64,000 nucleotides of DNA. Origin: Mermis nigrescens. Lineage: Eukaryota; Nematoda; Enoplea; Mermithida; Mermithidae. Below the pieces are notes generated by a model. That model did no database searches and was not told the DNA's origin. It was given only the letters and a program-made list of their open reading frames with translations. The stretch is taken from positions 744,001 to 808,000 of the forward strand of contig JAVLUZ010000323.1 of the NCBI GenBank assembly GCA_036768485.1, written 5' to 3'. Numbering within the stretch: position 1 is the stretch's first letter; each line of letters begins with the position of its first letter. Made by a program: the position numbers and the translations under genes. Shown one piece after another: positions 34,654 to 46,600 of this stretch.

Positions 34654-37600
34654 ATGACAAAATAATTATGACAAAAGAATCGATGAAGAGGAACCCAGCG
34701 CCAACCAATGATGAATACGTAAACATTTATAAATTGAATATATTTGTTAAGATTATTGACTGAATTCAGTTCTTCAATCCATTATAAACACATCGCTTTT
34801 TTGTATTGATCTTTTTCATCTTCGTTTTTCAGTACTCAGTCACGCTCTTTGACGGTTTCGTTGATGGAACGCGATTCAGCTATAAAATTGACTTAAACGA
34901 CGATAAAGATGCAAATAATCTTAGGATTGAATTTCAGGATAATGCAAAGACTGGCTACGACATAGATTTCGATCAATATGTACGTGATTTAGAGACAGTA
35001 CACGTACAAAGAAGGTCCCTTTATCTCAAAGCATACAGGAGTTTTTCTGAACTGAAACATGTGAATTCTGTAATACTTGCGAACTATTTTCGGATTTAAT
35101 TAGCGCAATTTATAAATTTCTTGGAAAAATAGAATTCAATCGGCAATCATCGACAATCAACATAGGGTCAACTGCTATCTTTGAACTTTGTCGATTTTTG
35201 AATACGTCAGTAGATTATTTCTGTACAACATAGTTGTGCTTCCTGATGTTCAGATTCATTTTTACCCCTCCTCTTCCAGGTCGTCCGAATTCTCAGAGCT
35301 TTTATAGAAAATTCAACAAAATTTTCTAAGAGGTAAATTCGATGGAATTTCCTAGGGAGAATCAACGATCTACTTTTCTTCCCATGAATGTACACACACA
35401 TAGTACCCTTACATATTTAGTAGTAAGAACATTACTGCTACCTAAACATCGAAAAGGCTTTGTCATCAGAGAAGTTTGTGATATCATGTATTATTCACAA
35501 ATTTGCACTAATTTTAAATAAATTAAATCTGCGCAAACATGTTTTGATGGGCTAGCCGGTTCCTAGAACCACTATGTTCGCTGACCCAGGGGCGTTTCCA
35601 GGATTTATTCGTGGAGCTCAAAACTTTTTAAGTCCTATATCTCGATGACGAATAGGAGATACCCGAAAATAATGGCATTTTTGAACGTTCCTCGACAAGA
35701 TCTATGCCATGGTTCGAAATTCGAAAAATTTTTCTTGATTTCAAACTTTATTGTCACAAATCTATCCTTTAACCTATCTGTATGACTAATTTATCAATGT
35801 CAAATGAAATCTTGACTTCAAAACATTTCAAAATTCTTGTCTTTGTATTTAATTTTGAGGTTTTGCTAAGAAAACAAATGCAATAAATAATAAATCAACG
35901 CCGGAAATTTTGACATATTCGCAATTTTTAAAGTCAAATCTATGCTCTAAGGTAAGAAATAAGATAGGAAATAAGAATCGGGCGCGAAGCGCAGAAAAAT
36001 CTGAGTTGAGTAGCCCAAATTTGTGCTAAAATCGCATTTTGGTTGTCCTTCCAGTACACTTCGAAAACTTTTTTTCCTTTGGGAGAGCTGTTGTAAAAAA
36101 TAAAAATATTTTTTTCATTGTGTGGCCGGGATGGTTTGGGCCTTCTTCCCGACAACGGCTGGTTAGGCCCTGCGCTGACGTATATGTAAATGTAATAAGA
36201 ATTTTAAATTAATTACTGCTCAAAATCTTGTGCTTGTGCTTGATGGCTTGTTTACCTAAATGACTTAAATTTACATTAAGTAATAAAATATCTCTACTAC
36301 ATGTATTTGCGCTTGATCTAAGACACATTTTTATGTGAAAGCAATTGTAGCGGTTCTGTAATATGCGGTGGTTGCGCATCCCAATGGCAAAAAGGGCCAG
36401 ACAAGCACGTGAATAGGGCTTGGGGTTAATGCTCTTAGAATTAAAAAAAATGATAAATTTCGGCTGGAAATTAGACAAAACAATTTTCAAAATAAAGCTA
36501 ACTTAGAAATTTTCTTCACAGTGCTTGAAATTCAGGAGAGTAGAACCAGTTAATCAAGGTACCTATATATTTTTGTTAATCCAAGCATTCCGACTCTTCA
36601 GTGCATAAAGTACGTAACAAAATGATTTAGTCGTATCTGTTGTCTATCTTGTTTCTGTACACACTTACTTCGCTAATATGCGCGCGCTCTCATTTTTTAA
36701 TGTCATTTTTTTGCAGATAGCGTTGATTGATCCCGAAGATATAGTGACAGGTTCCTCTTGATATATTTGGTTTTCACATCTTTCTATTTTCTTTTTCAGC
36801 TTTTTTCTTCTTTTTAATTTTATCTTTGTTGATCGGCATTGATTGTAGAAAAGGACGGTTGCAGTCGAATCCGTTCGTCTGACGGAACTGTGGTTGGTGA
36901 GGAAGCGACTGTGCTACTCGTAAGAAAGGGCGAAAGCATCGAGGTACGGTGATAAATAACTTGGGCGACAATAAAACAAACCTTATTATTGATGATAAGT
37001 TAAAAAACACTCAGTCGTGCTCACACAATGAAATTGCCGGCGGAAAGACTTTTGGTGTAGATACTTAATGGGAAGCTGTAGACTTCCGGAGGAGGTCCTA
37101 AAAATATTTTAAAAAATACTTTTTTTGGGCTGTAAACCGATGCGTACACATAAAAATTTCTTTTTTGACATTTTGAATGATGCTCCTTCTTTTTACAACA
37201 TGCAACATTTAATTATCAAATGAGTTTAGAGGCGATGCACTTAAACTTTATCACCTTTACACCAAAACTTGACTAAAAATCTTTTGAACCGTACACTTTC
37301 ATGATTTTTTCTTCGGAAAAGTTTTGAAAATTTTTAGGCGTTAATCCTTCTTTAGTAAAGACAGTGGCCTAAGCTAGACTTTCTTAGCTACAATAGTCAA
37401 AATTGCTCAAAGCCAATATTTCTGTTTACTTCCGATATGTTATAATTGTTACTGATTTATCACATTTATAATTCTATATTTGGTAATCATCTTATTGTTT
37501 TTTTATTGTTGTTACTTGTTTTGTTCAATAATTATCCTAATTTCAGCATGCTGGGGCAAAATATCGTAAATATCATTCATTTCAATCAAAGTTGCCGTTT

Positions 37601-40600
37601 TTAATGCTTATGCATTTTTGTGTAAATTTTATCAGAAGACATACGATTTTATCAATAAATCATCGATAATTCGTGTTTTTGCCTTCAGGAATCAAAAGTT
37701 ATTAAAATAGAAGAGCATGTATGCTCTTAATCTTTATCTTTTTATGGAATTTGTAGGCCACAATTTATAAAACACACTGGTTTTTACTGAAAGCACCATG
37801 ATAAAATTTATATTTCTTATGTCGGATGCTAATATTGGATATTCAATAATTTTTATTTCGAGTTTATTAATCTCAATAAACAATAGGTAGAATAAGTTCT
37901 ATTACTTATAAAAATTTTCTGTTAAAGTTTAATTTCTTTGGAATGATAGGCATGTTGATAATATTAAAATGTACTATAAAATAATAGAATCGCTTATATT
38001 CACAGGGAAATGATATGAATCTGATTTCAAGGTGAAATTTAAATTGCCTTTTTCTACTTGCATTTTTTGCTTTTTTTCTCAGAAGTAAAAGTTTGTAAGA
38101 CAATAAAAAGATTACAGCTTTGAACTCGCCTTTAGGAGATAATCAGAATTGGATTTTGCCGAATTAAACTTTTTGCTGCCTTTCATCGAAAATTGTTTGA
38201 TTTTGATTTCTGAAGAAATGCTACCAGTCAAATCTTTCAATTATTTTTTCTGCAAGTTCTAAATCCGTTGCATGAAAATATTGTCAATTTTATGAATAAG
38301 TCAGTAATGAAAATGTATGTTTTACAATTCTTGCGTATTTGTGCATCTTCTTAATTTTTTATCCTGGATGAACGCTTACCCTGACTTTGACAGGTTTTCA
38401 TCAATGGCGACTCGTTCGACACCTTTAATGTGTCATCGGCTGATTATATGAAGGATCACCCTAATCTAAGAATTTATACTAAATCAAAAATAACGACTAT
38501 GTGGTATTTTTCTGCAGCTGATACAATATTGAATTCAACTGCACCAGAACGAAAGACAATGAAGCAGAAATCAAGGCTAATTAAGAGTAAAAAATAGTAT
38601 TCATAGCCTAATGTGCTTTGCTGCATAGAAGGCTTTTGTTGGACACAATTTTGATATGTTAAGAACAGTAAACAAAGAGTCTTAATCGCCGAAAGTTTTG
38701 GAAACAAACTTATCAGGTGGTAAGAAAGTAACAAACAAGTTAGGACGAAACTTTAACTCAGCACCATAAGTGTAACAGCTTTGAAATTATCATGGAATTC
38801 CCAGTCATTTCTAGGGGGAAGGTGGCAAATGGCCTCCGCTTTCTTGCCAAAATAGGCAAAAAGCACTTGAAAATGGCCAAAAAACGCAATGGTTTTTTTA
38901 TAAATTCCAAAAAAGGAAATAGGGGTAGGTCAAAAGTTTTCTATCTTTGTTGGGACTGAGGAACGATTTAGTTTTGCCGGGATCCGCCATACTCTCTGTA
39001 TATGCATACCAGGGATGCAATTTCTATTCACTAAATTCCTCAATACGTTTAATAGAAACTAAATTGATTTTCTAAATAAGATGTTATTGCAAAAAACCAA
39101 ATTATCTTTGAATGTTTATTTTGATGCACGGAAACGCATTCAAGTTCGAAGTGTAAAAGCCATGCAAATTTTAAAAATTTTATGGCTTTTACACTTCGAA
39201 CAAAGTAATAATCCTTCTTCGTTATTTTTCTGGCTACTTCTAATAAATATTTACAAAATCAGAAGCAATTGCTATACGGAAAAACACAAGACTCTAGTAA
39301 GTCGTGAAGCAGGAGCATAATCAAACCAAAAAATGAGTCAATGAAAATAAGTACCCAAAATGTCTGATTGATAACCCGTGCAAATTTCTGAATTCACTTG
39401 ACCTGATTAATAATTTACAGCCTAGTCCGAGGATTGACCGAACAAGCTTCTTTAGTTGAAAAGTCTCAGCATATTAGGTTAAAATACCATTTAGACGAGC
39501 CTTATTGACAGATCCTCGTAGTTTCATTAATTTTTGGCAAAGAACGTCATTACTTTTTCCTTTTAGGGATTACAAGACATTAAAGAAATTTCGGCAAAAT
39601 GTCCAAATTCTAGTCAACTGGACAGAATATAGTTAAAACATAATGACGAGACTGTATGGCGAGAGGCGCCTTAAATTTGACTTTTCTTAGCAAATAGATA
39701 GCTAAAAACGCTTTAAAAATCGCCTTCTCTTCGAATTTTAAGGAAATTTTAGGAAACTTCTGAAAGCGCGAGTTCAGGGAGTAAAGCGTGAAAAAATTTC
39801 TGAGTGAGGTTTAAATTTTTTTAGTGCATGGACATAAAAACCCCAAATCCATTTTTCGCAAACATCCCTTATGGATTATATTTTTACTTATACCGTATTA
39901 TTCGTATAAAATTACACAACATGCAGACAAAGCATAAAATACAATGGTGTGTTGAAAACTTTCTAGATCGACATCACACATGCGCAGTCTGGGGGGGGGT
40001 AATATTATTATTATTATTATACCGTATTAATCCCCTATAAGAACTTTACTAGGCATACCAACCCCACACGCCTCCCTCTCTGGACGCTTACGCACCCATA
40101 TTGCATGAAGTATAAAAAAGCTATTAGATGCCAAGCAGTATAATGTGATGTATTTTACGAGTAGTACTCTGTTCATTCTTTCATTCATTCGGACACTTTT
40201 TGTCCAATACTTTGCGCATATTTGATTGTCCAGGTCATTCCATCGTTCTTATTATAATTTGTTTGCATACAAACTAATTCACGACTATTCAAGAAAAGAG
40301 AAGTTAAATGAATTAAAGCTTTTAAGGGTTATCCAAGGAGGGATGAGGAGGTAAAAAACGACGAAAATATCTGAAAAAAAGTAATAAATTCATCATTTTA
40401 GCGACATAATAAGCCGATAAAATTAATCATTTATTTCCTTCCCAAGGGAACTCGGTTTTCCCCTCCCCAGCTTTGGACCGTGTACAGTAGGACTGACATT
40501 TTGAGCTGTATACGAGGATACGTATATGTGAAAAATACGATGTTATTAATTTTTACAAAAATCTTTATTATTCTTCGAACAGAAAAAAATTTAAACAAAA

Positions 40601-43600
40601 AATCAAATTCAGCAAAAAATACGCACAGCAATGAACTATTTGGAGCAAAGCGACGAAAATATCGGTATTTCGAGCCACCATATTGTAGCTAAAATGCTTA
40701 ACACTATATTTTCAAATGTTTTTTTCAAGCAACGGAAATTCATCGGCCATTTGCATCCTGAAGATAGTAAAAGCGTTTTTGGGGAGGGGGACTGGGGTAG
40801 GAATCAAAACCGGACTTTTTTCACAAATTTGACAATGTTCTCTTCAGATCCGTATAGTATGAACCTTGACGTCGGCACTTGCATGCGAGAAAGAAGAGTG
40901 AGGCAACTTTATTTTATTTCTTCAAGAAAATTCTTTAGGCAGGCGAATAGAAATAAGATCATTCGTTCACTTGCTTAACATATTAAATAATGGATTATTC
41001 GCTTTTATTACTGGTTTTCAAATTTACAGTGCAATGGATTATGATAATTCATCAGAATTTTGCATTAATTTACTTATAGAGCCAGTTCACATGTTTTTTG
41101 ATATATTTTCCTTTGTCGACGTTTATTAATTAAATTACACACTTACATTTGTTTATAGGCTTTTCAATCGGAAATATTGATATCTTTACATTTTGCGATT
41201 TCTTATGCTGAAAATTTTTAAATAGGTATCCTACACGAGATTGGTGCAAGGTTTCGAAGATGGCAAAATGCTCTCGATCAACGCAGTCGATAAATTTTTT
41301 ATTGCTCTGACAAACGGCCGTGAATTAACGAGGTTCACTGTAAACATCGAGAGTGCAAGAAAAGTAATTTTGACTCTATTGAATTTTGAATGATTCTACC
41401 TTCAAATTGTCTAATATCTAACGTTATTTTACACTTTCACAAAAGTTGCTGAACAATTTATTGTTTCAGAAAAAATTTTTGAGTCGTTTTTTAGTTTCAA
41501 TTTTATTTTCATTTACTATATTCCAGCTCGGAGTGATAGGTATTAATCCACTATTTCAGCCGCACATGCAAAAGATTGGATGAATCCTCATCGTACATGG
41601 AATCGAGGGAAGTTCCGGACCAGATAGGCACGTTTGTGGATTTTGGGGTACCTCCAGATTGGAACAGTAGGAAATTTTTTTGAGAGAATGAGAGAATATG
41701 AGGGTAAAAAGGATAAAATTCAAGATTTTATACAAAAGTGCTCAAAAGTGACTAAAACCTATATAATAACGCAGTTTTAAGGCTGCTTTTGCATTTACAT
41801 CAGCTTTTAAGGTCATCTTGGCTCAGAGATATCTTACTTTTTGACCTTATCAGACCGGACTACACTCCCCCTAGATCGTTTACGCACTGCATCTTTGGCC
41901 TGACTACACCCCCGACAATCAAAAAGTAGTCTTGAAATCCATAGACCTTAGAAGGGTTCTATTTTTTGGCGAATTCGGCCGATGTCTATATCGTCTTCTC
42001 ATCCGTACTCAAGATATTAAATTTGTACCTTTTCAGACCATTTGACTAAAATCAGTGCCTTCGACTCACGAAAGTGTTTAGGTTAAAACCGATTCACGAT
42101 GCGAGCTTACTGTCTTGTTTATACAGGAACATTTATATTAATTTTAATTCCAATCCTAATTTAATTTTGATTTAAATGTCAATCTTGATTCAGAATCTTG
42201 TTATTCTTTAGTGAAGAATTTTCGACGCTCAAAAATCCGTTTTTGGTGCGGAAATAACACGCAACTGAATCTAGCGCAGAAAATTAAAAACATTATTCAA
42301 AATGAAGGTCAAAATTGCTTGAAATCGCAAATTTTTCGTAAGAATGCTCGAAATTGACAAGGTACCGTCGATTAATATAGCTTTTACGTTATGTCATCTC
42401 TAAAAGCTGTCATGATGGCCCTATTTCTTCGATAAGTTGTAAAGCTTCTTGTCATCTATTTGACTATTTGAAATGCGTTTTGCTCCTTGAACAGTAAACA
42501 AAAGGAATTTTTTTAGATTGCCAGTGTCGGTCAGAGCTCGCATAAAAATTTGTCAATTAAAAGTCGTACATTTACTACGCAATTGCCCGATGGGATCTAT
42601 GGATGCAAGTCAAACAATGCATTCAACTTGAAGATTCTGAGAGAGGATGATGATTTCGTGGTAAATTAGTAAGAGTGCGCATGTGAATAAACACACAAAT
42701 TTTAATCATTTATTGCGTGTTAGCGCGATCCTATAATATATTTGGTGCTCCAACACATGTTTACTCCTACACCTTAAAGGGGACACGTCTGAGAGGAGTA
42801 GTTCCTTAATAGATACTAAGATAATAAAAAAATTCGCAGTGGTTGTTTTTGCTTTCCTAACACTTGATACTCAGCTTGTAAGGACTTTGCAAAGTTCTGG
42901 CATAATCTTCTGTCATAGAGCGATTTTTGACAGTTTTATCCAAGGTGTACACAACGCAGTCTGAATGCCTCATACAATTCAATGGTTTAGAATTGCAGAA
43001 AATGAGGTTGTCTAGAACATGAATTTCTTGTTTTCTGAATTTGGCCTCAGTACTTGAGGGAAAGTGTAAAGAGTGTAAAAATCTGTCGATAAAAAGCCAG
43101 AATTAGTTCTTCCGCGTTTTTCATCTTTATGTCTGCCTACAAGTCTGGCTATGAATTGGGTTAAAAACTTCCCGACTAAAAAATACTACTTCTTAAGGAC
43201 TACAAAATTTGAGCGCCTTCGTGAAAATTCAATACGCAGTTAGCTAGCAGTCTAAAGTTTACACCTCTGCTGGTTCACGAAAAAAATACGTTTTTGAACC
43301 TTCTTAGTCTGCGAGCTTCGCCGCTTACACATCAAGACACGCCAAATATTCTTAAAATATTGTACGCCTCAAGAGTTACACATTGCGTGTGAATGCACTT
43401 CTTGAAACTCATTCAAGAATTAGTTCTAAACTTGTAAATATAAGACTCAGGTGTAAAAGTTTTTTGCGATTTTTTGTCAATTATTTTCCTCGTTCGTAAA
43501 TTGGGTTGTGCGAACTTTTCAAGAAAGAAGTTCGTGCTGAGTTATACAAACCACACTTAGTCGCGATTTGTTGCACTAAACATTGAGTTATTTATGATCG

Positions 43601-46600
43601 TGTAAAGTACTAATTCTGTGGTCAAAGGAAACATTACTGAAATTATTCTGTCTCTAATTTCTCCGGTTATGAATTGGTATGTCCGGACTAATTTAAAAAA
43701 TATAGGACATCAGAAGGCCCACACATAGCAGCGATTCTTTTCACTCAATAATTGACTTAAATCAAAAGGGATGAAGTTCTGAATCTGTGGTGAATAACAG
43801 TTTTCCGCATTGGTCTCGTCCAGGACCTTCTCCTGTTACGAGTTTACATTACGATTACGTTACGATCTCAAGTGTGACGAATTATTATGAACTTAATTAT
43901 TATGCAGATTTATTTTGATCCTAGAGTGCTCAGGGGTCAATTTTTCAAAACATTCCCGGAACATCAGGATTGCGAATCAGACTTTAGACATTCTTTACAC
44001 ATAGCGGATGAATTAACTTTACTCTTAAAATTAACTTTATCTACAGAGCATTGCCGAAGGGTATGTTTTTTAGAATTCTCTCATAAGAATTAAGATTTTC
44101 CAGTACCATCCGGAATATGAATGGGCTGTAATTCTCTTCACATCCTCTGGTCGTATACGCTTAACACTTTAAGGTAAGCATGAAGCCGTACATTTTAAGA
44201 ACTATGCTTGTTGACAAATTGTTCTCCGTCAAATTAGGTTTAAGATGTGAATCTTACTTTGTTTTTGTGTAAATTTTGAAGTTAAAAAATAATTTTGATT
44301 TCAAAATTTTACAGCGCTTAACTTTTTTTGAAACTATTCCTATGTTGTTCAAGTATTTTGATCGGTCCACACATATATTTTTAATAAAAAACGCTTGGAT
44401 GAAGCGAAAACGACAAACATACTTGAAATCGTGGATTGTTAAAGATAAAGAAGGAGGAAGTAGTAAAACTCATTTATGCGCGCGAAAAATTGTGAGAAGC
44501 TGCTAAAAATCAGATTTTTTCAAGCAACATAGAAACTGAAGTATCTTTTGCGGCCTCTGAAAAAAGTTTTGTTCTCGAAACATTTTTCACTACTTTAGTG
44601 AACAGCTTGGAAGGAAACGTGGCATGAATACAAACTGCGGACGCGATTTTTTTCAATGCTTTATGGGCCGTATTCACAAAGGCGATTCAGCTTTAATCGA
44701 TTTAAGGTTTTAAATCGATTATAATAAATCGAGATTTAAATCGATTTAAGGCAACGAAGATTTAAGGATAAATCTTATTTACAAAGGCGATGTAACAATA
44801 TTTTAACTAAATCGACTTAAAGTGCATGAAAAATACTGTCTGCATAACAAGAGATAATGAAGGAACAAGCAAAAAATATGTACACATGTAATTTTGAAAG
44901 GTTTTCCGTATTGCCTTCTTTGCATTTTGCACTATAAAGTGGAAAAATTTGCGTCTGGAGTGAAACTTTTGATGGTTACTGCTGATTCACGTGTACACTT
45001 CCACAAACGGATTCAATATGTCGGGTCATTCTAAAACTAGAGAACCAACTTTCGAGACTGAGGAATTGTATTTCTCACTTGAATGCGTTCGTCAAAGTGC
45101 AACAATATTGGAAAACATGAAAAGCAATTCGAAAGCATCGGCTAATGGAGATAAATGCTACAACAAACAAAAAATTTTTAAAACATCAAAAATATGATTT
45201 GACCGAAATATTTTTCCAAAACATCCCAAAACATCAAAAATATGATTTTGGCTGAAGAATTTTCAAAACCATTCTGTAAAGTCGAAAATATGGATTTGGT
45301 CAAAAAGTGGTTGACATCAAGAGTCCCGAAAAATAAAAAAGTACAAGAGACATCTCAATTCCATATAGCTATCAGGCCTAAGTTCAGCCCGGGCAACTCC
45401 GGGTAGCTCAGCTAGTCAGAAATGAATAGATTGTTGCGTTTTTACTTGCCGTTGCGTCTTTTACTTGCCTTTTTTTACTTGCCACATGATTCTGTTCTAT
45501 TTCTTATATTCTATCAAAGTTGTCAAAAAAGTCTACTAATTCCATAATCAAACAACGTCGCAAATAACACAAGAGACAGCCCTAAATCGAGCTCTAATGC
45601 TGCTTCCAGTAGATTTAAAATTTCGATTTAAAAGAGGTTATTTTCGAACCGATTTAAGCTAAATCGCCTTTGTGAATACGATTTAACAAGTTACGACGGT
45701 TTAAATGCCCAACTTAAATCGATTTGACGCTACAATCGCCTTTGTGAATACGGCCCTATGAGCATAGCAATTAAGTTGGCCTAAATTGACCTCTAACCTG
45801 CATCAGTATGCAGCTAATTAAATAACTTACACACGTGCTCCATCAGTACAGACTTTTAAATCTTTAGCACCTGTCTTTCATTGTTTCTTATGTTACCTAT
45901 ATATTACACTAGTTGAGCTGCCCGGCGTTGCCGGGCTGAACTTAGGCCTGATAGCTATATGGAATTAATATGTCTCTTGTATTTTTTATTTTTCAAGACT
46001 TTTGATGTTTCTGGGATATTTCTCAAAAAATTGTTGGTACAAACCATATTTTATTTTTTGGATTTTTTTTTAAAATGTCTTTTGTCAACCATTTTTTTGA
46101 TCAAATCCATATTTTTGACGTTACAGAATGGTTTTGAAAATTGTTTAGCCATAATCATATTTTTGATGTTCTGGGGTGTTCTGGAAATTTTTTTAATAAA
46201 ACCCATATTGTTGATGTTTTGGGATATTTTTGGAAAATTTTCTTCGTCAAAACCATATTTTTGATGTTTTAGGATGTTTTGGAAAATTTTTTTAATCAAA
46301 CCCATATTTTTGATGTTTTGGGATGTTTTGGAAAATTTTTTTCGTCAAACCATATTTTTGATGTTTTAGGATGTTTTGAAAAATTTTTTCGGTCAAACCA
46401 TATTTTGATGTTTTAAAAATTTTTTGTTTGTTGTAGCAAAGGGTGTCATATATCACGTGATATGTTATAGCTGATGGTATCTCCTATCTTATATCACTGC
46501 ATGTTGTGGCACAGAGCAGGGTCATCTATACCAAACCTATCTTATAGCATTGCCTATCTCATAGCACAGGGTATCTTATATCCCATACTATCTTATAACA

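Larger units (their letters stand above)
44665..45756 (+). mobile_element. PIF/Harbinger-like DNA transposon in gene B's last intron
   Basis: Perfect terminal inverted repeats of 23 bp start GGGCCGTATTCACAAAGG and enclose 1,092 bp. The flanks are TAT on both sides (44,662-44,664 and 45,757-45,759). Gene A's intron (32,268-32,290) has the empty site GCTTTATGAGC. A second internal copy of the end motif lies inside each terminus (ACAAAGGCGATG at about 44,788 and CGCCTTTGTGAATACG at about 45,665). Repeated AAATCGATTTAAG words fill the subterminal parts. A 3-bp target duplication, GGG start and the Myb/SANT-like frame inside suggest PIF/Harbinger. No DDE transposase is present. Confidence 0.75.

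Noticed and set aside
34980..35030. Extension of exon 2 (VRDLETVHVQRR) as coding sequence
   Set aside because: A strong donor GTACGT is conserved at 34,980 in B and 50,651 in C, and gene C has a stop soon after. The extension is therefore intron, apart from possibly four bases.
37785..37880. Candidate mini-exon for the missing CRD1 strand (KFIFLMSDANIGYS; similar KFKFLLSDANIGLS at about 24,648)
   Set aside because: It resembles the galectin strand pattern, but no GT donor is shared among A, B and C, and gene C's version differs strongly. Kept only as something a transcript could revive.
43887..44093. 68-codon frame in gene B's last intron
   Set aside because: The same region in gene A (31,500-31,680) is interrupted by a stop and frame shifts, and there is no family match.
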